64,000 nt of DNA from contig NC_037088.1 of assembly GCF_002994745.2 (NCBI RefSeq), positions 63,444,397 to 63,508,396 of the forward strand. The letters are read 5' to 3'. Source of the stretch: Rosa chinensis (Eukaryota; Streptophyta; Magnoliopsida; Rosales; Rosaceae). The notes below the pieces were generated by a model. That model made no database searches. It worked only from the letters and a program-made list of their open reading frames with translations, and was not told the origin of the DNA. Below are positions 24,623 through 41,213 of the stretch, in pieces (position 1 is the first letter of the stretch; each line of letters begins with the position of its first letter). A program made the position numbers and the translations under genes.

Positions 24623-26322
24623 GTACGTATAAGATACATTAGATTCTAACCTGAATACTAACTAGTCACAGCCGCACTGTTTCTCTAAACTCTAAGGTTA
24701 GGGTTTTTTCATCAGCGTAGATCTTCTCAACAGTAGTGGTCTCCACTGATGCAATGGCTGCACGTCTAGCCTCCTCCCTTGCCATCGCGGAAGGGAAGAA
24801 GCTAGTTGAGTTGCATCCATCCAAGGGTTTATGACAGTCGGAGGTTTTCATGATAGGCAATCTTTTCATACCGAGGGAATACACACATCGATCTTTCTGG
24901 GAATGTTTTGATCAGCATGGAGAGTCAATGGCACGCTTATGGTTGAAGAGACTAGTGAGAATGATAGGTTCTCTTCTCTTTCTTGGATCCGGCTGATAAA
25001 GCTAGGGTTTGGAAGGGAGGGCCATGGGGTTTCAACCAGGCTCCGATTGCAATGGCAGACTATGATGGGGTTAGCTAGGTGACGGTGGTGCAACTGAAGA
25101 CATCGTCTTATTGGATGACTCTACTTGATGTGCCTCCTACATTCAGATCAAAACGAATCATGAGGCTCATCGGCAGCAGGTTGGGTGAGTTTAAGAAATA
25201 TGATGAACCGGCTTTCAAGATGAGGGTGTTGCGCATAAGGGTGCAGATTGGTTATGCCACACCGTTACTATTCAAGAGTAGTTTTTGGGTGGATGACGAT
25301 GTTTAGTTCATGGTGAAATATAAGTATGATAACCTGTATGGCCGCTGCAGATGTTGTGGTTTTGGCACCCATGTCTGCCTCCCATGCTCAGGGCCAGAAC
25401 TGAATGAGGAGGACGATGATGATGAGACTGTGGGAACGGTGGCACAGCCTTTTGGGCTGACTGTGTTGCGTGAAGACCAGGGTACGAGCTCTAAAACTGA
25501 TAGGGTTTTGGCAAATGGCCAAACCCTAGTTTTTCTAGCCAAAATTTCCTGCATCCCTGAGGCTTTTCTTCCTTAATCAGTGGCAAAAATGCAACAGGGC
25601 CAGAGGCAAGTTCAAAATCATGTCAAAATGTTATGTCAATTATAGGGCAGAGATATCTAAGGGAAGGTGATGAGGTAACCATCTCTCTGAAGAAATTGCG
25701 TTTGAGCTTAATTAGCTATCGGAAAAAAAAAAAAAAAATTCTTGATGCAGTGACCATGGGGTTAGAGGTACCCTCTGGTAATGTTGAATAATCTAAGAGG
25801 AAGAAGGACCGGCCTATGGGAAGCTTGAACAAGCTGCCTTATGGTACGGCGGGGAAGGGCAAGAATGCCAAGAGTGATACTGAGTCGGGAAAGATGAATA
25901 AGAGCAAGAAGACCAACCTGATGCCCAAATTGTTGGTTGTTGAAGAGACTGAGGATGAGGCTGGTTCCAACCCAAACGAGAAGGAGCTAGCACTTTCTTA
26001 AGTCTGTATGCTATTAGACATCTGGTTACAATCCTCATCTCTATGAGTTTTTCTAAAATGTTTCTAGTTATTATTTGTACCAAAATTATGTGCTGGCCGA
26101 TTAGACTAGAAGAGTAATTTTTCCTTTAGGAAGAGAGGTTGTTCTTGCTTGGTTAGGCTTGCTTTCCAGCGAGTATCCGTTTAGACTTTAATGAGTTTAG
26201 TTTTGTCTTATATATGTTGTCTGGTTCTTTACTAGATTTCTTGTATAAGTGCATGTTAGACTCTGGCCTATTTAATAACTTTGCTTACTAATAATATCAA
26301 TTCCTATTTAAAAAAAAAAAAA
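24623..26322 (+). mobile_element. Internally deleted LINE with ORF1 (gag-like) remnant
   Basis: Flanked by a candidate 10-bp target duplication, actaaataag, at 24613-24622 and 26323-26332, and ending in poly-A before the second copy. The + strand carries a decayed plant L1 ORF1. A DUF4283-type segment (ARVWKGGPWGFNQ, then ADYDG) is followed by SYWMTLLDVPPTFRSKRI and LIGSRLGEF. A zinc knuckle follows near 25330 (YDNLYGRCRCCGFGTHVC), and then acidic and lysine-rich tails. Several stops and frameshifts interrupt it. The reverse transcriptase ORF is absent and the 3' UTR follows directly, so it is a non-mobile deletion derivative. The duplication is short and AT-rich, so the exact borders are less secure than the identity. 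Confidence 0.7.
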
Positions 26323-26332
26323 ACTAAATAAG

Positions 26333-26742
26333 ATATATAATTTCCAAGCATGAATTTAGAGTTTAATTAGTTTTCAAGTTTTAGAAAAAGCCTAATCTAT
26401 AGTCACTCGTGTAACTGCAATAGGTTCATAACCAGTTAACCACATAGGTTCATATACCCTTGTTTGTTCATCTAAAAAAAAATATACCTTTGTTTGTCAA
26501 CTGTGGTTGAGACTAATTAAAAGAAACCAACTTGAAGATTCAATGAAACCTATCTGAACTAGTACTGAAGGTGAAGTCTGAAAGAGAGATGCTCATAGTT
26601 CTAGTTGGTCTAATGAAATATGCAATTCATAAGCTTTGTAATAAAACGCATGCATGAGTCCGCACGGACTAGATTTAAGTGCAGATTAAACGTAATTGAT
26701 TTCAAATTAAGTACCATTATTAGATAATAATCACCAACTTCA
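26333..26742. other. AT-rich spacer
   Basis: Non-coding spacer between the deleted LINE and a Mutator-like MITE. No motif of note apart from short A-tracts. Confidence 0.4.
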
Positions 26743-27260
26743 AAAGTTTAAGGGTAAAAGTTATAAATAGTTCTTGTAGTTTGGAGTGATGTTCAAAATT
26801 AACCTTCTTGTTTAAAAATATTTAATTTTACCCTTGTGCTCTTGTGCTCTTGTGCTTTGCGAAACTAATTAATGTTTGTCCAAATGCTATATTTGACAAA
26901 AATCTCTCATGTGCAAGGATAAATTTGTCATTTCAATTTAAAATAGTAAAAGAAATTTAATTAAATAGCATTTGAAAAATGAAAATAAAAAAATAGGAGG
27001 TTGTGAAATTCTGGTTTTTATTTATTTTTAATTTCATTTCCTACAAAATTTCTAATTTATTTGTTTTTTGTTTTATTTTGTATTGAGATGACAAACTTAT
27101 CCTTACACATGGGAAATTTTTGTCAAAATTAGCTTTTGGACAAACTTTGATCAATTTTGCAAATCATAAGGGTAAAATTAAACATTTTGAAACCACAAAG
27201 TTAATATTGAGTATCACTCCAAATCACAGGGACTATTTATAACTTTTACCCAAAGTTTAA
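26743..27260. mobile_element. Mutator-like MITE 1 (500 bp) with 9-bp target duplication
   Basis: The element is 26752-27251. It starts GGGTAAAAGTTATAAATAG and ends in the inverted form CTATTTATAACTTTTACCC. It is flanked by a perfect 9-bp duplication, aaagtttaa, at 26743-26751 and 27252-27260. The inverted ends extend for roughly 190 bp with moderate divergence. A 9-bp duplication and long inverted ends are the hallmarks of Mutator-like (MULE) elements. It is non-coding, and a small ttgtgctc triplet repeat sits at about 26835-26857. Confidence 0.85.
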
Positions 27261-27698
27261 GTATAGTGAATACCAACAATGTATTCCAAGCTATTTATAG
27301 CATACACTACATTGAAGACGCGAAACCCTATGTAACAATGGAAAATTTTCTACGTATCAGCGGTGCAAGTGAATCAGCAAATTTAGCATATCTCAGCTAT
27401 TGATATTTATAGACAACTTTTTTTTAATAATAAAAAATATACTTGATGTTATCCAACCGTCAATTTATGTTGGTGCAAGTACACACCGTTACACTAAATA
27501 CTCTCTTATGTAACAATTTATCATATTGCACCTCCATTAGTTTTGATTCGGATGCTCAAATTTTTACAAAGCTAAGAAAAAGACTGTAATAAATATCCTC
27601 ATAAAATTAGTCATAATTCATGCATTGGGTGTATCAGTAGTTCGTAGATCTCCAATTTGGCATGACATGCAAATTTTTCATACACAGTCTCAACTGTC
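27261..27698. other. AT-rich spacer before the nested LINE
   Basis: Non-coding host sequence. Its last bases, aactccatttctttatg at 27699-27715, are the target site of the LINE insertion that follows. Confidence 0.45.
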
Positions 27699-28232
27699 AA
27701 CTCCATTTCTTTATGCCTACCAGGAAAAGAGCTAGGAACATCCTCAAGGTACTAGACAATTTTTCTACAGCTTCAAGACAAAAGATCAATTTCCACAAAT
27801 CATCCATTTATTTCTCTCCCAAAGTGGCAAGTTCTACAAAACAGGATATTGTAAATGTCCTGAACATTCAACATAAAACAACCATTGGTAAGTATTGAGG
27901 TATTCATAATGTTATTTTTTGGAAAGACCCTATTAATGCAAAGGAACTTCTCCTAAAGTTGGTAGGAAAACTTAGTGGTTGGAAGATATGAACACTTTCA
28001 AGAGCTGGCAGATTGACTTTGATAAAATCTAATCTCGCCAGCATGTCTAATCATACCATGTCTTGTTTCAAATGCCTGCAGAAAATTACTAACAAAATTG
28101 ACCAATTAGCCCAAGACTTCTTCTGGTGCTCTGATATGAAATGCCCTCCAATAGCTTGGGATCAAGTCTATCAGCCTAAATCTTTAGGAGGTTTGGGAGT
28201 TAGACCCTCGGCTTTATTTAACAAGGCAGCAT

Positions 28233-28901
28233 TAACCAAATGGGAAAATTTCGCAAACAGTACACCAAATAAAAGCCACTAATAATTCTTATACATAAAG
28301 TTCCAAACCAAACATTTCGGTACACGAAATCTGAAACTCGACCCACTATCAGTACATGACGTCAATTTTTGACACCAAAATGTCCATTATGCCCTCAATT
28401 CTTTTTTTTTAATAAAAAAAATTTTAATAAAATTTTTTTTTCTGTTATTTTTTTTCCTTCGTTTTTTCTGTTATTTTTTTTTCTTCCTTCGTTTTTATCT
28501 CTTTCTTTCTTTTCACATGAGTAAATATTGGCTGAGTTACAAATATAAGATGTAGGACCATAAATCTCACCAATTGGAGGGCAAGGGCGGCATTGGAAGC
28601 GAGGGAGTGAGCGTGGAGGTGAGGAGGAAGGCGGCGTTGGAAGCGAGGGAGTGAGCCCGGAAGAAGGAACAAGAAAGAGATAAAAACGAAGGAAAAAAAA
28701 AATAACAGAAAAAAAAATTTATTAAAAAAAAAAAACTGAGGGCATAATGGACATTTTGGTGTCAAAATTTGACGTCGTGTACTGATAGTGGGTCGAGTTT
28801 CAGATTTCGTGTACCGAAATGTTTGGTTTGGAACTTCATGTATAAGAATTATTAGTGGCATTTACTTGGTGTACTATTTGCGAAATTTTCCCTAACCAAA
28901 T
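28233..28901. mobile_element. Mutator-like MITE 2 (651 bp) nested in the LINE
   Basis: The element is 28242-28892. It begins GGGAAAATTTCGCAAA and ends in the inverse TTTGCGAAATTTTCCC. A perfect 9-bp duplication, taaccaaat, lies at 28233-28241 and 28893-28901. The inverted ends run for about 200 bp with few differences, so a transcript would fold into a long hairpin. The interior has a duplicated phrase, ttggaagcgagggagtgagc, at about 28593 and 28637. Skipping the element and one duplication restores the LINE reading frame exactly across the junction, which confirms the borders. Confidence 0.92.
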
Positions 28902-29917
28902 TGGCTTGGAAAATCTTTATTGACCAGGATAACTGGTGGGCTCAAATTGTGAGGAAAAAGTATCTTAGGAAATTTTCTTTTTTCCAGGTAAAGAAGAAAC
29001 AGACCAATTCAATGGCTTGGAAGGGAGTGCTGGAGGCAAGGGAACTCATCCTCAAAGGCATAAGATGGATCATTGGCAAATGTCAGTCTATTAACTTTTG
29101 GTCTTTCAATTGGGCTTTTGACTTCCTACTTTATAATTTACTAAATGAAAAAAAGAAGTCCACTGTTAACTGGAATGGAGTTGTTGCTGATTATATTAGC
29201 AATGGTAGGTGGAACAAAGAAAAATTGCTCCTTTACTTTGACCTCAATGTTGTGAATCAAATTATTGGTATTCCTATTCCCTCGACTGACCAGGAAGATA
29301 ACTTTGTCTGGGGGCTATCCTCCAATGGAAAATTCACCATTAAATCAGCTACTTGGCTGCAGTTAGACAATGTGCAGAAGCATACTCGTACTGAACTGAT
29401 TAACAAACTTTGGATCTTCGGCTGGATCTTTCCTTCAGGGACGATTGAAAACCAGGGATAGGCTTTCCAGATTTCATCTAATTAATGATAATTCCTATCC
29501 TTTATGCAATACTGACAATGAAACAGCTGACCACTTATTTGGTTATTGTGATTTCACTAAGACAGTTTGGAGGTTTGCAGGCATATCTTCATCAACAAAC
29601 TGGGATGAGGGCTATTATCAAGTTTTCAAGCAGATGTTTATTCTGCAACCTTATGACCAACATCTTTTTGCAAAGATGATTACTCTCTACTAGCATATCT
29701 GGAAAGCAAGAAACGATAAGATCTTCCAAAGCAAGAATGCTACACCTCACATGATACTTGCAACCTCCTATGCTGCTTTGCATCCTGCAAACAGTCCCAC
29801 TCAAGGTACAAGTTATACCCTGACTCCTGTTAGTACTGTTCATATCTCTTGGAGACCGCCAGCTCAAGATGCAGTCAAAATCAATTTTGATGGCTCAGTC
29901 AAACCAAACTTAGCAGC

Positions 29918-30089
29918 TGTTAAGGGTATAATAGGTATTAGATAGGAGTGGTTATTTTAGAATAGTATAAAAGTCTTCACTCTGTAATATTCATCATCAG
30001 TTGTGTAAAAAATGTAGCCCTCACAAGTTTTTCTTGCTTTCTCTTCTCTCTTTACCTTTCTTCTTCAATGTTTCTTTGTATTGCTTTCA
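29918..30089 (+). repeat. 5' LTR of the copia-like element
   Basis: 172 bp, TG...CA ends, with TATA-like tataaaag near 29967. Followed by the Met-tRNA primer-binding site at about 30090-30101. Confidence 0.92.
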
Positions 30090-30569
30090 TGGTATCAGGA
30101 GCTCAGGTCGATCAGTGACCTAGATGTTCTTGCTTCCTCTATCCTTTGCTTTTGCGTTGTCAGTTTCCTTCAATTTTTATTTTCCCCAATTTCAAACCCT
30201 AATCCGCAAATTCACTTTCTCCCTCTGCCATGGATCCTTGCTCGATGCTTGTGCTAATCGGCTCCCTATTTCTCTCTGATCGGAGAGAGCTTATTCGTTA
30301 TGTCATGATACGATTTCAGTACTTCTGGAGTGAAACTCAAACCGAGAATGCAAAATGTCGTCACCTACTCCTGCACCTGAACTCGCATCGGAACCTCTGC
30401 AGTATAATCATCGCAGCCTCCACTGGAATTTGAGTGTGGACTCATCTAGATCGTTTGGTACAATCACAGAGATTCTGGTAATTTCTTTCCGATTGGCATC
30501 TCTCTTTTCTGCTCTTGAGCTATTGTCTATCATGGAATCTCTGTACTAGGTTGTTATGTCCAGTTTTCA

Positions 30570-30965
30570 TCCGTCCATGTTGAAAGTATAGTTGAATTAG
30601 TTGAATTTTGAATAAGAAGAATTTGTGATATTTTCAAGAAGAATTGGTGGAATTTCTTTTCTGTTGAATTAGATGAATTTCGAAGAAGAATTAGTTGTAT
30701 ATATTTGACGAAGAAGAATTGATTGAATGTTGAAAGAAGAAGTGAATCATTTTTTTGAAGATGAATTATTGGATTTTGAACAAGTAGAAGATTTAGTTGT
30801 AAATATTTGTGAAAGAATGAGTGAATTTTGAAGAAGATGAATGGATTGAATTTTAAAGAAGTAGATGAATTAGTTGTATATAGTTTGAAGAAGAAGAATT
30901 GAATGCAGTTTGAAGAAGAAGATTTAAGTGATTGTTAAAAGAAGGAGATTTAGTTGAATAGAAGA
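30570..30965 (+). repeat. Degenerate GAAGAA/TTGAAT minisatellite
   Basis: An imperfect repetition of ttgaattttgaagaagaa-type units fills about 400 bp between the 5' LTR region and the captured sequence. It has no protein meaning that I can see. Confidence 0.6.
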
Positions 30966-31269
30966 AGTTTTTCTTTTCCTTTTTGAAGGGATGGTTATGG
31001 TTCTGGATATGATTTTGGTGTTGGTTATGGTTTTAGGAGTTATGGAGGTGGAAGGAAGTTTAGTGAGGTGGATAAAGAAGATATCAGAGAATAATGTGGC
31101 AAAGTATTATCAACAACAGATTAAAATGATTGAGTTCTATCACGAGGTCCTGGTTTGAGTCTCCATGCTTCCAGTGTCCATGATTTGAGAGTATTCTTTT
31201 CTCAATACCCAGTTGAAGTGTTGAAAACAAAGCCATTCTGTAGTCGCAAGGATCATGAACAGAGAATGG

Positions 31270-31665
31270 AAACTTCTATGGGTACTCTTGTTTGTTTGAT
31301 CACAACCTTGTTTGTCACTGATTTCTAAGGCTGTCAAGGACCAACTTTGGAAAAGCATCGTATCCTCTCCACTATTCTAATGACTATTGGAATTGCAATT
31401 ATTTGTTGGGGTGCTCTGCCATCATCCTTCACAATCTACATTTTTGGAGTTCAGGAAGTTGTAAAGAACTGGCAATTGTTCTTGTGTGTATCTGTTGGTC
31501 TTGGGCTGGACTACCATTGGGTTCGTCACTGCATATCATACTAGCAATTGATTCAGCCCCATGCAAGATGTTGCTGATTTCTGTAAGTTAGGTGCTACCA
31601 CCAATGTTTTGTTTGGGCTTGCTCTAAGATACAAGTCAATCATCATTCCAATTCTTGCCATTCAG
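31270..31665 (+). pseudogene. Captured fragment of a vacuolar H+-pyrophosphatase coding sequence
   Basis: In three frames separated by small indels, the + strand reads TSMGTLVCLITTLFVTDF, then KAVKDQLWK, then [15 protein letters not shown] and [20 protein letters not shown] with LFLCV after it, and finally [20 protein letters not shown] and [13 protein letters not shown]. These follow in order the membrane core of AVP1-type K+-stimulated vacuolar H+-PPase ([49 protein letters not shown]). No introns interrupt the fragment, so it was probably acquired through RNA. The conserved [10 protein letters not shown] block is altered to [10 protein letters not shown] and the frame is broken, so no pump can be made. 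Confidence 0.82.
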
Positions 31666-31900
31666 ATGCTTCTTGACCGTTGCAAAAGATGTTTTTGGTC
31701 AATTCTGATGAAGAGGGGAATATATTTTGCTACATATGGATTCAAAGAAAATCTCTTGGCCTTTTGGTCTCTATGTGAATGAAGAACAACCATACGGCAA
31801 CCAGCTTAAGTGTAGCATATTGGAAGCTCGTTTCTTGTGCTGCTGGGGTTTTATTTGATGCTTTGATAAATTAGCAGGTTTTTTTCTTTGTTCCAACCAT

Positions 31901-31927
31901 TATGCTTGGGTGCGATACCCAAGCATA
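31901..31927. other. Perfect hairpin before the polypurine tract
   Basis: tatgcttgggt, loop gcgat, acccaagcata: an 11-bp perfect stem with a 5-base loop, ending a few bases before the polypurine tract and 3' LTR. It could structure the RNA at the plus-strand primer site or act as a transcription or processing signal. The function is unknown. Confidence 0.7.
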
Positions 31928-31941
31928 TGGTTGAGGGGGGA

Positions 31942-32113
31942 TGTTAAGGGTATAATAGGTATTAGATAGGAGTGGATATTTTAGAATAGTATAAAAGTCT
32001 TCACTCTGTAATATTCATCATCAGTTGAGTAAAAAATGTAGCTCTCACAAGTTTTTCTTGCTTTCTCTTCTGTCTTTACCTTTCTTCTTCAATGTTTCTC
32101 TGTATTGCTTTCA
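31942..32113 (+). repeat. 3' LTR of the copia-like element
   Basis: 172 bp and colinear with 29918-30089, with five substitutions and no indels. Followed by the second gcagc duplication. Confidence 0.92.
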
Positions 32114-32595
32114 GCAGCAACTGGCTACATAATTCGTGATCACTATGGAAAACCAATCATCGCAACTGCAAAGTGCGCTGGTGTCACTACAGTTCCGGTG
32201 GCGGAGGCACCTGCACTGCGAAACAGTCTTATCACTGCTCAAGATAAAAGGTTTCACCAGGATTGAAGTGGAAGGAGACTCCATTGATGCGGTAAATGGA
32301 GTCTGCCAGCCACTATGGAGATTACTGAAGATAATACAAGATATCAAATCTATCGCCTCCAGTTTTAACTTTATCTCTTTCAAACATGTTTTTAGGGAAG
32401 CAAACTTTGTAGCGGATCTTTTTGCAAATGGGTGCTATGATGGCACCACTTGGATAGATAGGTATCCGGCTGAGGTTTTTAGAGCTCTGCTCTTTGACTC
32501 TGTAAACAGTGGATGCCCCCGGGGCTTCTGTCTATCTTAATATATAATCTTTTGACATAAAAAAAAATTTTAAAAAAAAACTCCATTTCTTTATG

Positions 32596-35296
32596 TGCAG
32601 AAGTGAATGGAAGCGTGTATTGGAGCACTGAGATCGCATCACATCCTGAGTAGTGTTTAACTTGTTTGTCGAGTTGACTTGCATGTCGTCTATGCCTTCC
32701 TCCATTATCAGTTTCATGGATATTTTGATAAGTGGGAAGGCCAGAATAACAGATCAAATAATAATGTAGAAATTAGGTTAATGACATTGGGGCATAGCGC
32801 AACAGATCGGATGTGTCCGGGCGAAAGCATAAATGATAAGTAGTGGTTTCAAACTGCTGGACAAAATTTGAAGAATGTGGTATATTGTGGATGTGTCGGG
32901 TACGCGTGAGTTTGGACCGCTAACTTCAGTTTTGGTAACTAATTTGGACTTCGATTTCCATTTCGACCAATGCTGTTTACCCAGTCAAAATCGAGTGTAA
33001 AGGTTGCAGTAGGATTAGAGTTCGAAGCATGTATAAAGGAGTGCTTTGGTTCACTATTGAGAATTTGTGGGTGAATTCTATTGTTGGATTTCAATATTCA
33101 TCATAGTATAAACCTCTGTTGGATTTCGATTTCTCACTGCCTCAGTTTTTGTGGAAATTTTCTTCTTTCTTTTAGTACTTCTAGTATGATGTTGACTTGT
33201 TTAAGAGTCGATGACTAAATGGCATTCTCAAGGAAGCCAAACAACGTGTTAAAAAAAAGCGTGTTACAAAGCAAAGCAATATTAAGAAATAGTATTGACC
33301 ATTTTTGATTTTTCATGCGTGCGATTCTTTTGATTCATTGTCTGTATAATGGGGGATCACACTAACAATGCAGATATCAAATGCTTACACTCTTTAAACT
33401 CCTTTATTCCTTAAAATATCTTTGATGTGTGGCCTTAAGTTATAAGTTTGTCCCAAAATTATTGTTGGACTCTTGTTATTATTGTGGAGCACCATAACTA
33501 ATGCTGTCCCATAATGTTCTTTCCAAATAACAATTCAAACATTCCTCATTCCTATTATCTACAGGACAGAAGAAGACATAGTAGGTGGGAATGAGAGACA
33601 TGAAGGTCCCTGCCCACGAGTGAGGCACATTAACATGAACATGAACACAAAGAAGAAGATGATGGTTGGAGTTCTAGCTCTTCTCCCATGAAACTGATAG
33701 ACCCAAGAAGATTGGATCTATCAACAACTAGGGTCTGCTCGATCTAAATACTTTCAAAACAGCTGAGCTGAGTAGCAGTGTCACAATTCTATAAGGACAA
33801 ACACAGTGTCCATCAATCTGGCCTCTATCTCTTACTATATATCCACTAAAAGGTTGCTTACTTTTCTCAGCATCTCTGCCATTATTTGCTGGTGGGTCTT
33901 CTCCTGCATAGAGATTTAAGATCTTATTGGACAATGGGGGGCAAAGACAATCTGGATTTGATTTTGGTTTTGGACTTTAAAGCAAGAAAAGCCGGTTTTG
34001 CTTGGCTTGCTTGTGGCAATTATGTCAAAAATTTATATTGCGGTTTAGGCTTCAACATCAACTACTTTGGTGCCATCTTTCAACACAAGAAATGGGAACC
34101 TGTTTTTTCCAGAAAACTTTGGGCAAAAGTAGAACTAGCATTACCCTTGAACCAATAAAAGCAACAAGAAGGTACAAGAACAGCTAAGGGGACCCAAATC
34201 CTGTCATTCTTGATTCCTGCTACTACCTCACCCAAATGCACTAACAACCAATCTTCAGTCTTCAAGTATTTTGATCTGAGAAAGTGTGGAATCTAAATGA
34301 ATGGTTGGTCTTAGTTGCATAAAATTGATTGTATAGTGGGAAAACCCATCATGGATTTGCATTGGTGACATCGTTGACACAACATTCACCAATATGAAAT
34401 AAATCATATAACCACAATAATCAGAAACAGAAAGACAGAGCAAAGTGTAGAAGCAGCTAGAAAAAAGAGAGTGTCAAATCCCTAGAAAGGAAAGTCGAGC
34501 GGTGCAGATGTCGCTCTGAGAGAAGTACAAGACTAGCTAGCAGGAGGTATCTAATTGTAAGAGTAGTCTTTTCATCTTCGCGTTATGCATAATCCAGTCT
34601 ATAAAGTGAGGAGGATGGTGGTCCTGCTCGTTTAGTTTTACAGTCAGCTCCCATGTAAAAGGGTCGGGAAGCGGCTATTGGATGCTGTTTATTGTGGAGA
34701 ACTGATCAGGTCTACATGAACCATAGGAGACTCAAGGATCAGAAATCAACAAGTAGCTGTTGTTCATTATGTTCCAAACGAGACGAACATGAATGATGGC
34801 ATATTGGGGTCATTGAACTAGTCAGTTGCTACTAGGTTGCACCCTGCCTTTCTGAAAAGCCTGGTATGCCTCTCAACAAAGGCAATGATGAGTGACGAGC
34901 CTCAGATTGTGAGAAGCCAAAGGAGATGGAAGATTTGAACTGGATCTAGTGTAGTTGCAAGAGTAAATGCTTCCTATCACCGAAGCGGACAGCACCCCTT
35001 TTCTGTATGAAACTTTATCAGATTAGTCTCTCTTTGAAATGAGATTAGGCCGATTACACTATGATCAATACTGTTAGAAGCAAGTTTATTTCTTTCAATG
35101 CTTTTCTTGGACGTAGACTTCCTCATATTAGTTGGGCCTTGTGGGGTTTAGGGTCTTGCCATTTATTTGTTTTGGGAGCAAATGTGCTCTTTAGCGTTTT
35201 GGTGTTCCAGCAGACGTTACTGTGTTTCTGCTCCTCCGTTTGAGCTCCGTTTCAAGGCTCTTTCTAATAAGTTTGCATTCCAAAGTGAAAAAAAAA

Positions 35297-35329
<33 letters not shown>

Positions 35330-35631
35330 AATAAATAAAAACACATTGAAGGTTCAAACAGAGTAACTGGTTTTCCACTTGAGATGGGATGTTTATTCTG
35401 TGTATAAGTTCGGAGTTCAAGTTTTATTCCAATCAGGTGCTTTTAAAGCAACAAGGAAATGCCTTTCACTTTCATATATTTTCCTTCCAACATATTACAA
35501 GGGTCATGATTTATTTTTCAAGCCGTACACGAAAACTTAAAAGGTGGGATATGTACCACAACTCACTGCCCCTGGCACTACTAACTTGGGGTGATTCTTA
35601 TGACAGATGGTACCAGTTATGGAGTTGTGCT
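32596..35631. other. Intergenic, no gene recognised
   Basis: AT-rich with scattered short frames. An AAT microsatellite lies at about 35288-35330. A stretch at 33886-34158 stays open but matches no family that I know. The part next to 35632 will include the 3' UTR of the phosphoglucomutase gene. Confidence 0.4.
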
Positions 35632-40802
<5,171 letters not shown>

Positions 40803-41213
40803 TCTTGAGTTTGTGTTTTGTGACTGAGTGTGTGCGTGTGTTGGCAGAGAGAAGAAGAAGAAGAAGAAGAAGAAATTTGGGAAGATCTATTCTTGGACTA
40901 TTTGCTGCCTGATAATTAGGAGTTTGATTTGAAAATCCATGGTCGCCACATGTACGTTGGGAAACACTTATCTTCAGACTTCAGTTTCAATGTCATCATG
41001 TGACATTTTTTTTTTTTTGGCTTTCATTTTCGGCCTTTTGCCATTCAAATGTCGGGTTGAGTTTGGTTATTGTATTCTGTATTCTGCGTGTAAGTTTGTT
41101 CACGGTACAATAATGTATTAATATGTTAAGAGTGGATTAATTTAATGGTTCAGGTAAATTGATTCTATTCATTGATAAACCGGTATGAAGTAGACTTACT
41201 GATTTATCAATGA
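40803..41213. promoter_or_regulatory. PGM upstream region
   Basis: Minus-strand promoter and leader of the phosphoglucomutase gene. The leader is CT-rich when read on the minus strand (a GAA/AGA run at 40849-40872). A short perfect hairpin (ttcattgataaa ... tttatcaatgaa) lies at about 41169-41216, beside the plastid-derived insert. Confidence 0.4.

Larger units (their letters stand above)
29913..32118 (+). mobile_element. Non-autonomous copia-like LTR retrotransposon carrying host gene pieces
   Basis: The element is 29918-32113 (2,196 bp) with the 5-bp duplication gcagc at 29913-29917 and 32114-32118. The two 172-bp LTRs begin TGTTAAGGG and end TTGCTTTCA, and I count five differences between them (about 97% identical). 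Each contains tataaaag, a likely TATA box. Directly after the 5' LTR lies tggtatcagg, the primer site for initiator Met-tRNA typical of copia elements. Directly before the 3' LTR lies the purine tract tgagggggga. No gag, integrase or reverse transcriptase is present. The interior holds a GA-rich decayed minisatellite (30570-30965) and a vacuolar H+-PPase fragment. It must rely on proteins of another element. It sits in the RNase H part of the LINE, so it is younger than the LINE. Confidence 0.92.
27716..32578 (+). mobile_element. 5'-truncated LINE (L1 type), interrupted by two younger insertions
   Basis: The insertion is bounded by a 15-17-bp target duplication, (aa)ctccatttctttatg, at 27699-27715 and 32579-32595, with an A-rich tail before the second copy. 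The + strand carries the back half of ORF2. The end of the reverse transcriptase domain reads ASRQKINFHKSSIYFSP. The thumb region reads SLGGLGVRPSALFNKAA. A zf-RVT-like linker follows (around 29460-29600, with PLCNTDNETADHLFGYC), and then an RNase H domain (INFDGS near 29885; EVEGDSIDAVNG and FREANFVADLFANG at 32260-32435). A stop replaces the usual Leu in GKYLG near 27898, and other frameshifts are present, so it is dead. Without its two insertions the copy is about 2.0 kb. The interruptions are 28242-28892 and 29918-32113. Confidence 0.88.

Noticed and set aside
28445..28861. A 138-codon minus-strand open frame.
   Set aside because: It lies wholly within the inverted ends and interior of MITE 2, is low-complexity (Lys/Phe runs) and has no domain.
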